Part shown: piece by piece, positions 25,114 through 33,899 of the stretch
Numbering within the stretch: position 1 is the stretch's first letter
How the letters are laid out: the number at the start of each line of letters is the position of its first letter
From: DAOUJW01 sp034422115
GTDB taxonomy: Bacteria > Chloroflexota > Dehalococcoidia > Lucifugimonadales > UBA2985
DNA length: 64,000 bases
Direction of reading: 5' to 3'
Assembly: GCA_034422115.1 (NCBI GenBank)
Contig: DAOUJW010000015.1
Coordinates: 62,001-126,000 of the forward strand
Notes under the pieces: generated by a model
Seen by the model: the letters and a program-made list of their open reading frames with translations, nothing else
What the model was told of the DNA's origin: nothing
Database searches by the model: none
Program-made: the position numbers and the translations under genes

Positions 25114-25588
25114 ATCGCTATGGCCTTACAGAGGCCGCGTAAGGGAATGGAAATGCGCAGGTTTTTGTCATTCCTGCGAAAGCAGGAATCTAAGATTACG
25201 GCCACGCCCCGCCCCTGGATTCCCGCCTTCGGAGACCTTTGCACAACTACGGCGTCATCCCGCAGGGAGTACGCTTTTCGTCATTCCCGCGAAAGCGGGA
25301 ATCTAGTTCCTTCTATTCCGAGTGCCCTAGACCCCTGCTTTCGCAGGGGTGACGAAGAGAGAGCGCCCCAACTAAGGGTTATTCAAAGGTCTCCCTTCGC
25401 GGGAATGGTCTGGATGCCTCGCGCCCCGTCAAGGGAGACCATTGCATAGCTCTCCAGAGCTCTCAGCTAACTCCCATCCCTACCTTTCCCCGCCTGCGGA
25501 GGAAGGGGTTGTTCTCTCCCCCTTGAGGGGGAGAGTCAGAGAGGGGGTGTACGCCGTAAGTGATGGTTCAAGTGACCCACCCCGGGAG
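25114..25588. repeat. Repeat-rich gap with MITE-like element M1, copy 1 (25231-25394)
   Basis: No gene is seen. M1 is 164 bp with perfect 11-bp inverted ends (GGAGACCTTTG / CAAAGGTCTCC). It sits in the loop of a P1 hairpin: the left arm ATTCCCGCCTTC ends at 25230, the right arm CTTCGCGGGAAT starts at 25395, and CTTC is duplicated on both sides (a likely 4-bp target duplication). A CCTTTCCCCGCCTGCGG / CCCCCTTGAGGGGG repeat follows at about 25490-25545. Confidence 0.8.
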
Positions 25589-26773
25589 ATGGGCCTCTAC
25601 GTCCACATCCCCTTCTGCCACACCAAGTGCCCCTACTGCGACTTCAACACCTACGCGGGAATAGAGACCCTCATACCCGGCTACATGGAGGCCCTGGCGC
25701 AGGAGATACGCTGCTGGGGCGCTCTACTGGGCGCGCCGCAGGTGAACACCGTCTTCTTCGGGGGCGGCACGCCTTCATACGTCCCAAGACAGGCCCTTGC
25801 CGACGTTCTGGCATCCGTCCATGACGTCTTCCGCGTCGCGCCCGACGCCGAGATAACCATTGAAGCCAACCCCGGCGACCTCCTCGAAGATGGGGCGGCC
25901 TCCCTCCGGGATGCCGGCGTCAACCGGCTGAGCATAGGCGTTCAGAGCCTGGACGACGGGCTGCTGGAGGTCCTGGGCAGAAGGCACACGGCGCAGGAAG
26001 CCTTGTCGGCATACCAGGCAGTGCGGCAGGCAGGCTTCGACAACGTAAGCATCGACCTGATGTACGGCCTGCCGCACCAGGGCCTTGAGCAGTGGCGGGA
26101 CACCCTGGAGCGAGCGCTGGAGCTGTCGCCGGAGCACATGTCCCTCTACTGCCTGACCCTGGAGGGCGGCACGCCAATGGAGCGGCAGGTCACCCAGGGC
26201 GAGATGCCCCAACCGGACCCGAACCTGGCGGCGGACATGTACACCCTGGCGGAAGAGTCGCTGGCGGCGGCCGGCTACCGCCACTACGAGATAAGCAACT
26301 GGGCCAGGCCGGGCATGGAGAGTCGCCACAACCTGACCTACTGGCTCAACAGGCCGTACCTGGGCGTGGGGCCGGGGGCGCACTCCTACCTGGGCCGGTG
26401 GCGTTTCTGGAACATCAACTCGCCCCGGGAGTACATAGGCCGCCTTCGAGACGCGGCTCCCGGTTCATCCCCAGTTGAGGCCATCTCTGAGGAAGCGATA
26501 CGGACGTTCCCGTGCGTGGGGTCGATAGAGGCCATAGACAGAAGGCTTGAGATGGCGGAGACTATGATGCTGGGGATGAGGCTGGAGGATGGCGTGCGGC
26601 TGGACGCCTTTCAGGACAGGTTTGGCGAGGCCGTCACGTCGGTATACCGCAAGCAGGTGGACGAGCTGACCGGCCTGGGACTTATCGAGCAGAGAGACGG
26701 CGCTCTGCGCCTGACGGCGCAGGGCCGTCCGCTGGGCAATGAGGTTTTTTTGCGTTTCGTAGAGGTTCTTTAG
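25589..26773 (+). CDS. hemW: HemW-like radical SAM heme chaperone
   Basis: A 394-residue radical SAM protein of the HemN/HemW family. The cluster motif CHTKCPYC (Cys10, 14, 17) and FFGGGTPSYVP are present. The N-terminal extension typical of coproporphyrinogen oxidase HemN is absent, which points to HemW, a heme-binding chaperone. The C-terminal HemN domain (NLTYWLNRPYLGVGPGAHS ... RLTAQGRPLGNEVFLRFV) is intact. The frame is open upstream through repeats; ATG 25589 gives the normal start MGLYVHIPFC. Confidence 0.9.
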   Translation: MGLYVHIPFCHTKCPYCDFNTYAGIETLIPGYMEALAQEIRCWGALLGAPQVNTVFFGGGTPSYVPRQALADVLASVHDVFRVAPDAEITIEANPGDLLEDGAASLRDAGVNRLSIGVQSLDDGLLEVLGRRHTAQEALSAYQAVRQAGFDNVSIDLMYGLPHQGLEQWRDTLERALELSPEHMSLYCLTLEGGTPMERQVTQGEMPQPDPNLAADMYTLAEESLAAAGYRHYEISNWARPGMESRHNLTYWLNRPYLGVGPGAHSYLGRWRFWNINSPREYIGRLRDAAPGSSPVEAISEEAIRTFPCVGSIEAIDRRLEMAETMMLGMRLEDGVRLDAFQDRFGEAVTSVYRKQVDELTGLGLIEQRDGALRLTAQGRPLGNEVFLRFVEVL

Positions 26774-26809
26774 ACGGAGTCGGAATAGGCACGGGACAGG
26801 CATGAGCAG

Positions 26810-27406
26810 ATGACTAGCAGCAACTACAAGCAGCAGTTGAACCAGCTTGGATCGGAGATATCCCGGGGCCTGGTGTACTACTCCGTGTGGGAGGCCCTGT
26901 GGCCCACGGATGAGACCGTCAGGATCATCGACAGGCTCAGGAACTTCGCGGCCCCTGTGCGCGGCGCGCTGTTCGAGACCGTGCTAATGCGCTTCTCAAA
27001 CGTCATGTACAGGGAGAGCGAGATACCCGACCTGCCGTCGATGCTCCAAGCCGCCGCAGACGACAGAGAGGCCCTCGCGCCTCACGCCACGGAGAGGGAG
27101 CTTGCCGACATGATGGAGCAGGCATCCCAGCAGGAGCGCGCGCTCGACGCCCTGCTGCGCGCTAGGGAGCAGCACATTCACCAGCTGGGCGGAAACCCAT
27201 TTGACGACGCGACCCTGCGTAAGGGGGACGTGGAGAACTTTGTGAAGTCCGTCCAGCAGATATTCAACCGCCTTTACACCGCCCACGACGACGACCGCTA
27301 CATCTGGTCGGCGCAGGCCCAGCGCTCCGCCATGACCACCATGCAGCTGCTGGAGTTCCTGGAGTCGGAGATGGCGTCCAGCCAGAGGGAAAGGGAGTCC
27401 GGTTAG
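26810..27406 (+). CDS. HEPN/AbiU2-like protein
   Basis: 198 residues, largely helical. The pattern LGSEISRGLVYYSVWEAL, RNFAAPVRGALFETVLMRFSNVMYRE, DLPSMLQAAADD resembles AbiU2-type HEPN-fold proteins, a group named after a phage-abortive-infection factor. The RxxxxH catalytic motif of toxic HEPN nucleases is not clearly seen. It starts 37 bp after hemW and has no partner gene. Family assignment is moderate; a role in defence would be inference. Confidence 0.55.
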   Translation: MTSSNYKQQLNQLGSEISRGLVYYSVWEALWPTDETVRIIDRLRNFAAPVRGALFETVLMRFSNVMYRESEIPDLPSMLQAAADDREALAPHATERELADMMEQASQQERALDALLRAREQHIHQLGGNPFDDATLRKGDVENFVKSVQQIFNRLYTAHDDDRYIWSAQAQRSAMTTMQLLEFLESEMASSQRERESG

Positions 27407-27665
27407 GGCAGGCCTCGCATGAGGACATTCCTGGGGTGAGTTGGTCTCAACTATCCTCGTGGGGAGAAAAACCTATTGCCCGCTCATAGCCTGCCCCGTA
27501 CTTGATACGGGGGTGAGCCTGTCGAACAATATGAGCGGGAGTTTTGAGGTCTTGCAGCCTCCGCTCACCCTTCGACATGCTCTGGGTGAGCGGAACTCAC
27601 CACTCGACGGATTTTTTGCTCACACAGCACCGCCACGGCCATAGTGTTTATACCAAAGGAGAACC
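27407..27665. repeat. Gap with D1 repeats
   Basis: Two D1 hairpins: about 27479-27540 (CCCGCTCATAGCCTGCCCCG ... ATGAGCGGG) and 27561-27593 (CCGCTCACCCTTCGACATG ... GTGAGCGG). An open frame across them is repeat sequence, not a gene. Confidence 0.6.
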
Positions 27666-28796
27666 ATGCGTGTCCTAGTCTTTGCATCCACGACCCTGGG
27701 AGTAGTCGTCGCTGCGGTCCTGCTGGTCCTGCTGGTACGAACCAACTCGGAGCTAAACGCCAGCAAGAGCCGGGTGGAGGCCAGTCAGGTACGCATAGAG
27801 CAGCTCACCACAGACCTCGGAGCGGTGACACAGCGGCTGAATGAAGAGACGGCCAGCTTTGAAGCAGCCAATTCTCGGCTTGCCGGCGCTATCGCGGAGA
27901 ATGCAGGCCTGAAGGCCGAACTCGGTGTGACGACAGAACAGCTGGACGCTCAGACAAGCAGGAACGAAACGCTGACCGCCGACCTACTGGAGTCCAGTGA
28001 AGAACTGGGAAGAAATACGGCGGAGAACAAGGCTCTTGCCACCAATCTTGAAACCGTCACGCGGCAACTGGCCGATAAGTCGGCGGACTATGACACCCTG
28101 CTGCATGAGGCGGGAACCCTGGAAGACCTGAGAGCAGATAAAGACACCCTACTGAGCGAGATAGAGGCGCTGAGAAGCTCGATAAGGGAGTTGGAGAGGC
28201 AGAGAATCCCCCTCATCGTCCACTCCCAGACCCAGGGGTTCAGGTGTACCGGAAGCATGGAGCCCAAGATAACCTGCCTGGACTCTGCAAGCTGGCTGCG
28301 CAACTTCAATCCTGAAGACGTGACAGTGGGGTCTGTCATCGTATTCACTCCAACCGCTGAGTGCGAGATCGGTCAAGGCACCGTGTCACATCGCGTCCTG
28401 GACATCAGAGAGGTTGAGGGGACCTACTACTTCTGGCCCAAGGGGGACGCCAATCCCGACGCCGACGGGTGCTGGATACCCGACACCAACGTGTACGGGT
28501 ACATGGTTGAGCTGCACAAGGACACGCACCCGCAGAACACAGCCCTCCGAAACAGGGTGAACTCCGCCAAAGCAAAGAGAGACGAGACCTTTGCGACGTA
28601 CAAGGCCGCTGAGGAGACGTACAACCAGCGATACCAGGCATACTGCGGGCACAGCCCGGACGCCTGCTCCCTGGACCCGGCGCGCGTTGCTGAGTTGGAC
28701 AGGCTGTACGACGAGTACATCCGTCTGTTCAACATCCACCAGGAGGCTTTCGAGGCCTGGAATGCCGTCTTCCAGGAGGCGTGGACGAATTACTAG
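27666..28796 (+). CDS. Membrane-anchored coiled-coil protein with an S26 signal-peptidase-like domain
   Basis: 376 residues: membrane anchor about 5-25, a long coiled coil about 27-178 (heptads such as LTTDLGAVTQRLNEE), then an S26-type domain about 183-285. Its signature is TGSMEP (Ser197), VSHRVLDI (His242) and PKGDANPDADGCW (Asp261). A Ser-His rather than Ser-Lys pair is the SipW/ER-type signal peptidase arrangement. The C-terminal 90 residues are helical. The active domain should face outside the cell. The coiled-coil spacer is unusual for signal peptidases; substrate unknown. Confidence 0.75.
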   Translation: MRVLVFASTTLGVVVAAVLLVLLVRTNSELNASKSRVEASQVRIEQLTTDLGAVTQRLNEETASFEAANSRLAGAIAENAGLKAELGVTTEQLDAQTSRNETLTADLLESSEELGRNTAENKALATNLETVTRQLADKSADYDTLLHEAGTLEDLRADKDTLLSEIEALRSSIRELERQRIPLIVHSQTQGFRCTGSMEPKITCLDSASWLRNFNPEDVTVGSVIVFTPTAECEIGQGTVSHRVLDIREVEGTYYFWPKGDANPDADGCWIPDTNVYGYMVELHKDTHPQNTALRNRVNSAKAKRDETFATYKAAEETYNQRYQAYCGHSPDACSLDPARVAELDRLYDEYIRLFNIHQEAFEAWNAVFQEAWTNY

Positions 28797-28802
28797 GGGC
28801 CA

Positions 28803-29014
28803 GGTGTTCTCTATATGTGTTGGTGTTCCTTATCGGCATAACAGACATGCACTGATACGCCTTGTTTCCCGCTCACCCTTCGACAGGCTCAGGGTGAGCG
28901 GGGTTTGCACACTACGCCCGCTGTCTTCCCGCTCTGGTTCGACAAGCTCACCATGAGCGGGAAAGAAGTAGTACTACAACCAGCGTGGCATTGCCAACAC
29001 GCTTTGGGGAGACC
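28803..29014. repeat. MITE-like element M3, copy 2
   Basis: Left end TGTTCTCTATATGTGTTGGT, right end GCCAACACGCTTTGGGGAGACC. Its left 60 bp match 47602-47664 almost base for base. Two D1 hairpins (28869-28900, 28929-28962) lie inside. No coding capacity. Confidence 0.7.
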
Positions 29015-29111
29015 AGGCGCTACGTTGCTTTGACAGCAAGCGGGCTTTCAGATAGAGTTGAATGACCATTCGGGCTTTCGGGGACACCAGAATAGATGGA
29101 GGGATACAGCG

Positions 29112-29417
29112 ATGTCCGCCCATCATTTCGCATCCAGGTCAAGCCGGAACCAGGCCTCGCCCGGCGGCGAGCCCGGGGCAAAGACCTACGAGTTTGAAGT
29201 AAAGCTGGAAACGGACGAAGACGGCTGGCATGTCTTCTACCCACCCTGGTCCGGCATCGGCGCCTCCACCTGGGGCTACACCCGAAAAGAGGCGCTGGAC
29301 AACATCCGGGAAGTCCTCTCCATGATAGTGGAGGAGCTCCTGGAAGAAGGCAAGCCCGTGAGCGTCGAGAAGGCCGCCGTGGCGGACGGAAGAGAATCGG
29401 TCCTTGTGACCGTGTGA
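29112..29417 (+). CDS. HicB-like antitoxin domain protein, solitary
   Basis: About 101 residues from ATG 29112 (the frame also opens at 29058). After a short basic Ser-rich head, the core TYEFEVKLETDEDGWHVFYPPWSGIGASTWGYTRKEALDNIREVLSMIVEELLEEGKPV is the HicB partial RNase-H-like fold. No HicA gene is adjacent and no DNA-binding domain follows. It may be an orphan antitoxin, or partner of the HEPN-like gene downstream. Confidence 0.75.
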   Translation: MSAHHFASRSSRNQASPGGEPGAKTYEFEVKLETDEDGWHVFYPPWSGIGASTWGYTRKEALDNIREVLSMIVEELLEEGKPVSVEKAAVADGRESVLVTV

Positions 29418-29454
29418 ACGGCAACGGCCGCCTGAACAGCCCTCCACCCCCAAA

Positions 29455-29483
29455 TTGCCCCTGCCCTGCTCTTGTGCTAAATT
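29455..29483 (+). promoter_or_regulatory. Candidate promoter, TTGCCC-N17-TAAATT
   Basis: -35 TTGCCC (29455-29460), 17-bp spacer ending TTGTGC, -10 TAAATT (29478-29483). About 30 bp around it are nearly identical to the candidate selB promoter at 29983-30011. Confidence 0.55.
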
Positions 29484-29539
29484 GAGAGCAGCCATGAAAC
29501 TGGATGCCCACAGAATCTACAGAGAAGAGGAAAGTCCGG

Positions 29540-29899
29540 ATGATGTCCGAAACCAGGCCGTACACAGAACAATCAGGTATCTTCTTCAGGCAAGCGCAAG
29601 AAGAGTTAGCCAATAATGATCTGCGCCAGGCCTCGGAGAAGGGCTGGGGCGCGGCGTCGCAGATGATCAAGGCTGTAGCGCAGCAAAGAAATTGGCGCCA
29701 CGATGAGCATCGGTATCTGACGGCAGTTGTATCGGAGTTAGCAACTGAGAGCAAAGACGAGGAGCTTGTCTTATGCTATTCAGCAGCGCAAACCTTGCAT
29801 CGTACTTTTTACGAGGGCAGTGTTACACCCTTTGTTGTGGCTTTACAACTGCGACGAGTAGAGACATTGATGAACAAGCTGCGGAGATATTTGATATAG
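29540..29899 (+). CDS. PaREP1/HEPN-like helical protein
   Basis: About 119 residues from the ATG pair at 29540, preceded by AGAGAAGAGG; an earlier ATG at 29504 is possible. The sequence FFRQAQEELANNDLRQASEKGWGAASQMIKAVAQQRNWRHDEHRYL and LCYSAAQTLHRTFYEG follows the PaREP1 (HEPN-fold) pattern. Such proteins often pair with nucleotidyltransferases, but none is present; the upstream neighbour is HicB-like. Function unknown. Confidence 0.65.
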   Translation: MMSETRPYTEQSGIFFRQAQEELANNDLRQASEKGWGAASQMIKAVAQQRNWRHDEHRYLTAVVSELATESKDEELVLCYSAAQTLHRTFYEGSVTPFVVALQLRRVETLMNKLRRYLI

Positions 29900-29982
29900 A
29901 GTCCTTACTGCCTGCGGAGTCAAAGGTGTAATTTCCTTAAGAACAGGGAAAGCCACGAACCTGCTTGCGCCATCAGGCCAAA

Positions 29983-30011
29983 TTGCCCCTGCCCTGCCCT
30001 TGTGCTATCCT
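29983..30011 (+). promoter_or_regulatory. Candidate selB promoter, TTGCCC-N17-TATCCT
   Basis: -35 TTGCCC (29983-29988), 17-bp spacer ending TTGTGC, -10 TATCCT (30006-30011), about 22 bp before the predicted transcription start-to-ATG leader of selB. Shares its core with the promoter at 29455. Confidence 0.55.
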
Positions 30012-30039
30012 TCTCCAATAGCCCCCGGAGTTCCTCCAG

Positions 30040-31902
30040 ATGTACGTTGCAGGCACCGCAGGACACGTAGACCACGGCAAATCAACCCTCGTTCAGGCCC
30101 TCACCGGGATAGACCCCGACCGCCTGCGGGAGGAGAAGGAGCGCGGCCTCACCATTGAGCTTGGCTTCGCCTGGCTCACCCTGCCCAGCGGCCGCGAGGT
30201 CAGCATTGTGGACGTGCCCGGCCACGAGCGGTTCATCAAGAACATGCTGGCAGGCGTCGGCGCTATTGACCTGGCGATGCTGGTGGTCGCAGCCAACGAG
30301 TCCGTCATGCCCCAGACCAGGGAGCACCTGGCCATCCTGGACCTGCTGCGCATCAAGAAGGGCCTGGCCGTCATCACCAAGAAGGACCTGGTGGACGATG
30401 AGATGGTGGAGCTTGTGATGGCGGAGGTTGAGGACGTTCTCAATGGCACAACCCTGGAGGGCGCGCCGATGGTTCCCGTATCGGCGATGACGGGAGACGG
30501 CCTGCCTGAGCTTCTGGCTACCCTGGACGAGATGCTGGAGGCGACGGAGACCCGCAAGGACTCCGGACGACCGCGCCTGTCCATCGACCGCTCCTTTACG
30601 ATGCCGGGCTTCGGGACGGTGGTCACCGGCACCCTAATCGACGGCTCCCTGTCCGTGGGCCAGGAGGTCCAGATATTACCCTCCGGCAGGATGTCCCGCA
30701 TCCGGGGCTTGCAGAGCCATCGACAGAAGGTGGAGACGGCCGCGCCCGGAAGGCGGCTGGCCGTGAACCTGTCGGGCGTCTCCCACGACGACATAGAGCG
30801 CGGCGAGGTGCTGACCATCCCCCGCTGGCTCAGACCCACCATCGCCCTGGACGTGCGCCTCCAGCTTCTGCCGGACGCTCCCAGGCCCCTCAAGCACAAC
30901 AGGCCGGTCAGCTTTCACTCAGGGTCCATGGAGGCAGGCGCAAAGGTGCGGCTACTTGAAGTTGAGGAGGTTCAGCCCGGCGAGGAGACGTGGGCACAGG
31001 TGAGGCTGGACAGCCCGATGACCCTGGTGAAGGGGGACTACTTTGTCATACGCTCCTCGGACGCCACAATGGGCGGCGGCACCGTGGTGGAGCCCCACGC
31101 CAAGCGCCACCGACGCCGCCACGCCCCAACCCTTGAGCGCCTGGAGGTGATGGAGCGCGGCTCCGAGGATGAGGTTCTTCTTCAGACGATGCAGTCCGCC
31201 GAGCCGTGCGACCTCCAGACTCTTGCGAACCGGGCCGGACAGCCCCAAGCGGACGTTCAGGCTCTCGTTGAGAGGCTGGTCACCGAGAAGCGGGCCGTAG
31301 CCCTCGGCGACCCGGCCTCCGCGCCCAGGGCGCTCCTCTACTCCGCGGAAGGCTGGGCGTCGCTGTCGGCCAGGGCGCGCGGCGTGCTGGAGGCCTACCA
31401 CGGAGATCACCCGCTACGTGTCGGCGTCCAGAAGGAGGAGCTGCGGAGCCGGTTGAACCTGACGGCGCAGCAGTCCGCGGTCGTCCTGGCTCGCCTCGTC
31501 GAGGACGATGTGGTGGCGGAGGAGAACAGCCTAATCCGGCTGCCCGGTCACACCATAGCCCTGAGCGACAGGCAGCAGTCCACAATAGAGGCGTACCTGG
31601 CCTCCCTGCGCTCCAACCCCTACTCCCCTCCCACGGACGCGGCGCTTCCAGATGACCTCCTGAGCCTCCTGGTCGACGAGGGCCGCGTGGTCAAGCTGAA
31701 CGACTCGGTGGTCTACGACACCGGCGCATACGAGGAGATGGTGGGCCTCATTGTGACCGCCATCGATGAGGAGGGCAAGATAAACGTGGCCCAGGTGCGG
31801 GACATGTTCCAGACCAGCCGCAAGTACGCCCTGTCCCTCCTGGAGCACCTTGACCAGCAGCGCATCACCCGCCGCGTCGGCGACGACCGGGTGCTGAGAT
31901 AG
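30040..31902 (+). CDS. selB: Selenocysteine-specific translation elongation factor SelB
   Basis: Delivers Sec-tRNA(Sec) to UGA codons marked by a SECIS hairpin. The 620-residue product has G1 AGHVDHGKST near 7-16, the REEKERGLTIELGFAWL switch typical of SelB, G3 DVPGHERFIKNM, and base motif TKKD. Beta-barrel domains II-III follow (RSFTMPGFGTVVTGTLIDG), then a C-terminal winged-helix region (about 370-620) that binds SECIS RNA. SelB has no other known role, so the organism should make selenoproteins; one strong candidate is at 57057 in this window. No selA, selD or selC is visible here. Confidence 0.95.
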   Translation: MYVAGTAGHVDHGKSTLVQALTGIDPDRLREEKERGLTIELGFAWLTLPSGREVSIVDVPGHERFIKNMLAGVGAIDLAMLVVAANESVMPQTREHLAILDLLRIKKGLAVITKKDLVDDEMVELVMAEVEDVLNGTTLEGAPMVPVSAMTGDGLPELLATLDEMLEATETRKDSGRPRLSIDRSFTMPGFGTVVTGTLIDGSLSVGQEVQILPSGRMSRIRGLQSHRQKVETAAPGRRLAVNLSGVSHDDIERGEVLTIPRWLRPTIALDVRLQLLPDAPRPLKHNRPVSFHSGSMEAGAKVRLLEVEEVQPGEETWAQVRLDSPMTLVKGDYFVIRSSDATMGGGTVVEPHAKRHRRRHAPTLERLEVMERGSEDEVLLQTMQSAEPCDLQTLANRAGQPQADVQALVERLVTEKRAVALGDPASAPRALLYSAEGWASLSARARGVLEAYHGDHPLRVGVQKEELRSRLNLTAQQSAVVLARLVEDDVVAEENSLIRLPGHTIALSDRQQSTIEAYLASLRSNPYSPPTDAALPDDLLSLLVDEGRVVKLNDSVVYDTGAYEEMVGLIVTAIDEEGKINVAQVRDMFQTSRKYALSLLEHLDQQRITRRVGDDRVLR

Positions 31903-32109
31903 ACGGCGTTCCGATGACCAAATGGCCCACAGGCTTGACGGCCGCATTCCCGCTCATCCTGAGCTTGTCGAAGGATATGAGCGGGAGCAACATGATTGGC
32001 AGCGTGCCCGCTCAAATGGTTCGACAGGCTCACCATGAGCGGGCACAAGACAGACACATCTCACCCGATATGCGCGGCCTCAAGGCCATAGTGATTGCAA
32101 GAGCAGCCG
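31903..32109. repeat. Gap with two D1 hairpins
   Basis: D1 copies at 31949-31985 (CCCGCTCATCCTGAGCTTGT ... ATGAGCGGG) and 32007-32043 (CCCGCTCAAATGGTTCGACA ... ATGAGCGGG). No gene. Confidence 0.7.
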
Positions 32110-33318
32110 ATGTCCCTTGACCTGCATAAAGTAGCCGGCCAGATTGAGGCGGCGGCCTCCGCTCTCAACGCCCAGGGCACAGACAGGGCCGACAGGCTGG
32201 ACCGTGCGCTGGGCGTTCTCGCCAACGCCAGGCCGGACGACCTGGAGGAGAAGCGACAGCTCAGCAGGGCCACCTTCCTCATCCCCGGCCTCGTGGGGTC
32301 GATGGCCGGGCGACACCCCTGCCCTGCCCTCCCCGCAAGCTACACCGCCCTGGCCGTCGACGGCTCCCACATAGACGTGGACAGGCATCTCCCCGTCCAG
32401 TGCTTTCTCATAAACATCGGCAGGGTGCGCATCCGGTACGGCGACGACCCCGGCGCTTGGCTGGACAGCGACCCGCGGCTCTACGCGGACGAGGACAGCC
32501 TGCACGTATTCGAGCCGGGTGGCAGCCGTTCCAGGCCACTGGAGGGGCCTCTCCTGGGAGCCATGCGCGCCGTCGAGGAGCTGCGGGCCCTGGCAAACCT
32601 GGCAAGGCAGTCCGACCCGGACATACCAACCATCGCCCTCATCGACGGATCACTCATACTTTGGGGGCTGGCAGGCCAGGCCCACCCCGAGTTCGTCCGC
32701 GAGGCGCTGCTGGATGACCTTTTTCTGCCGGCTATGGAGGATCTGAGGGAGCTTGCTCGCTCCAGGCCCCTGGCCCTGGCCTCCTACATCAGCCTTCCCC
32801 GCAGCACGGAGGTGGTCAACGCCCTGCGCCTGGACGCGAGCCTGTGCCACTACGAGGCCGCCAACTGCGACATGCACTGCCGCACGCTGCGCCCGGGGCA
32901 GCGCCCCTGCGACGGCGTGTCCGGCGTGTTGGATCGCGAGCTTTTTGAAGAGTGGCTGAAGGTGAATGAGCGATCAGACCTCTTCGCCAGCAGCTCCACC
33001 ATCGTGGAGGGACGCTACGGAGACCACCTCGTGTACTTCTACTACCTCAACGCAGGCTCTGAGCTGGCCCGCGTTGAGATACCCAAGTGGGTGGCCGAGG
33101 ACAGCAGCCTGCTGGAGCTTACCCACGCCCTGATCGTCGACCAGTGCCGCAAGGGGCACGGCTACCCCGTCGCCATATCCGAGGCCCACGAGCAGGCCGT
33201 AGTCACAGTGGGCGATCGTGAGGAGTTCCGGCTCATCGTGGAGGACGCCCTGCAGAGGCGGCGCCTGCCTGTGTACACGTCGGAGAAGGACCGCTCCAAG
33301 AGGACAAAATGGCTGTAG
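32110..33318 (+). CDS. nurA: NurA-domain 5'-3' nuclease
   Basis: 402 residues. The NurA core is seen in LAVDGSHIDVDRHLPVQCFLINIGRVRI (first catalytic Asp in AVDGS) and IALIDGSLILWGL (second Asp in IDGS). NurA partners the HerA translocase in resecting DNA ends. The gene heads a three-gene operon (nurA, unknown, herA), each overlapping the next by a few bases. ATG 32110 is preferred over TTG 32095, giving MSLDLHKVAGQIEAAASAL. Confidence 0.88.
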   Translation: MSLDLHKVAGQIEAAASALNAQGTDRADRLDRALGVLANARPDDLEEKRQLSRATFLIPGLVGSMAGRHPCPALPASYTALAVDGSHIDVDRHLPVQCFLINIGRVRIRYGDDPGAWLDSDPRLYADEDSLHVFEPGGSRSRPLEGPLLGAMRAVEELRALANLARQSDPDIPTIALIDGSLILWGLAGQAHPEFVREALLDDLFLPAMEDLRELARSRPLALASYISLPRSTEVVNALRLDASLCHYEAANCDMHCRTLRPGQRPCDGVSGVLDRELFEEWLKVNERSDLFASSSTIVEGRYGDHLVYFYYLNAGSELARVEIPKWVAEDSSLLELTHALIVDQCRKGHGYPVAISEAHEQAVVTVGDREEFRLIVEDALQRRRLPVYTSEKDRSKRTKWL

Positions 33319-33899
33319 ACGAGACGCGCCTGGGGGAGGTCGTGGAGACGACGACCACCGGCTTCTGGGCCCAGTGCTACCGGCTGTACGAAGCGCCGGC
33401 CCTCGGCGCGCTGGTGCGCACCGGCGGCCCCTACCCCGCCTACGCAGTTGTGCACCACGTGTCCACCCAGGGCATAGACGCCTCCCGCAGGCCCGTGGCC
33501 AGGGGCGCAGACGCAGCCACTGAGCAAGACGTCTACCTGAGCAACCCCCAGCTCTCCCAGCTTCTCCGCACCGAGTTCCAGGCCGTCGTGGTTGGGCACA
33601 GCGTTGAGGGAGACCCACGCTACCATCTGCCGCCGTCGCCGCCGCCCATCTACGCCTTCGTCTACGCCTGCGGCCCGGAGGAGATACGACGCTTCACCTC
33701 AAACGTCGCCTTCCTGCGGCCACTGGCCACGTCCGGCATAGCTGCCCTGGAGGAGGTTGTGGCGGCGTGCCTGAGCCTAGCCGCCCAAGCCCAGTCCGAC
33801 TCCAACGGCTTCCTCGTGGAGGCGGGCAAGCAGCTTATGGGCATCCTCCCCGGCGAGTTCCGCCGGGTGGAGGCCATTCTACAGAGGGCGACGCGATGA
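33309..33899 (+). CDS. Uncharacterised protein between NurA and HerA
   Basis: 196 residues, start overlapping the nurA stop and end overlapping the herA start. It begins with a beta-rich segment (GEVVETTTTGFWAQCYRLYEAPALGALVRT), and later has PPIYAFVYACGPEEIRRFT and a helical end. The first part resembles the small barrel-type adaptor domains that precede HerA ATPases, but I cannot assign a family with certainty. The tight coupling suggests a third subunit of the HerA-NurA machine. Confidence 0.7.
   Translation: MAVDETRLGEVVETTTTGFWAQCYRLYEAPALGALVRTGGPYPAYAVVHHVSTQGIDASRRPVARGADAATEQDVYLSNPQLSQLLRTEFQAVVVGHSVEGDPRYHLPPSPPPIYAFVYACGPEEIRRFTSNVAFLRPLATSGIAALEEVVAACLSLAAQAQSDSNGFLVEAGKQLMGILPGEFRRVEAILQRATR

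Noticed and set aside
25120..25449. Open frame of 109 codons between ychF and hemW
   Set aside because: It translates the P1 and M1 repeats (for example FLSFLRKQES-type peptides seen in other gaps).
27441..27644. Open frame of 67 codons in a gap
   Set aside because: It is made of D1 hairpin repeats and has no family-like sequence.
29494..29619. 41-codon frame MKLDAHRIYREEESPDD... overlapping the HEPN-like gene start
   Set aside because: It overlaps the better supported gene out of frame and shows no known family; most likely chance.
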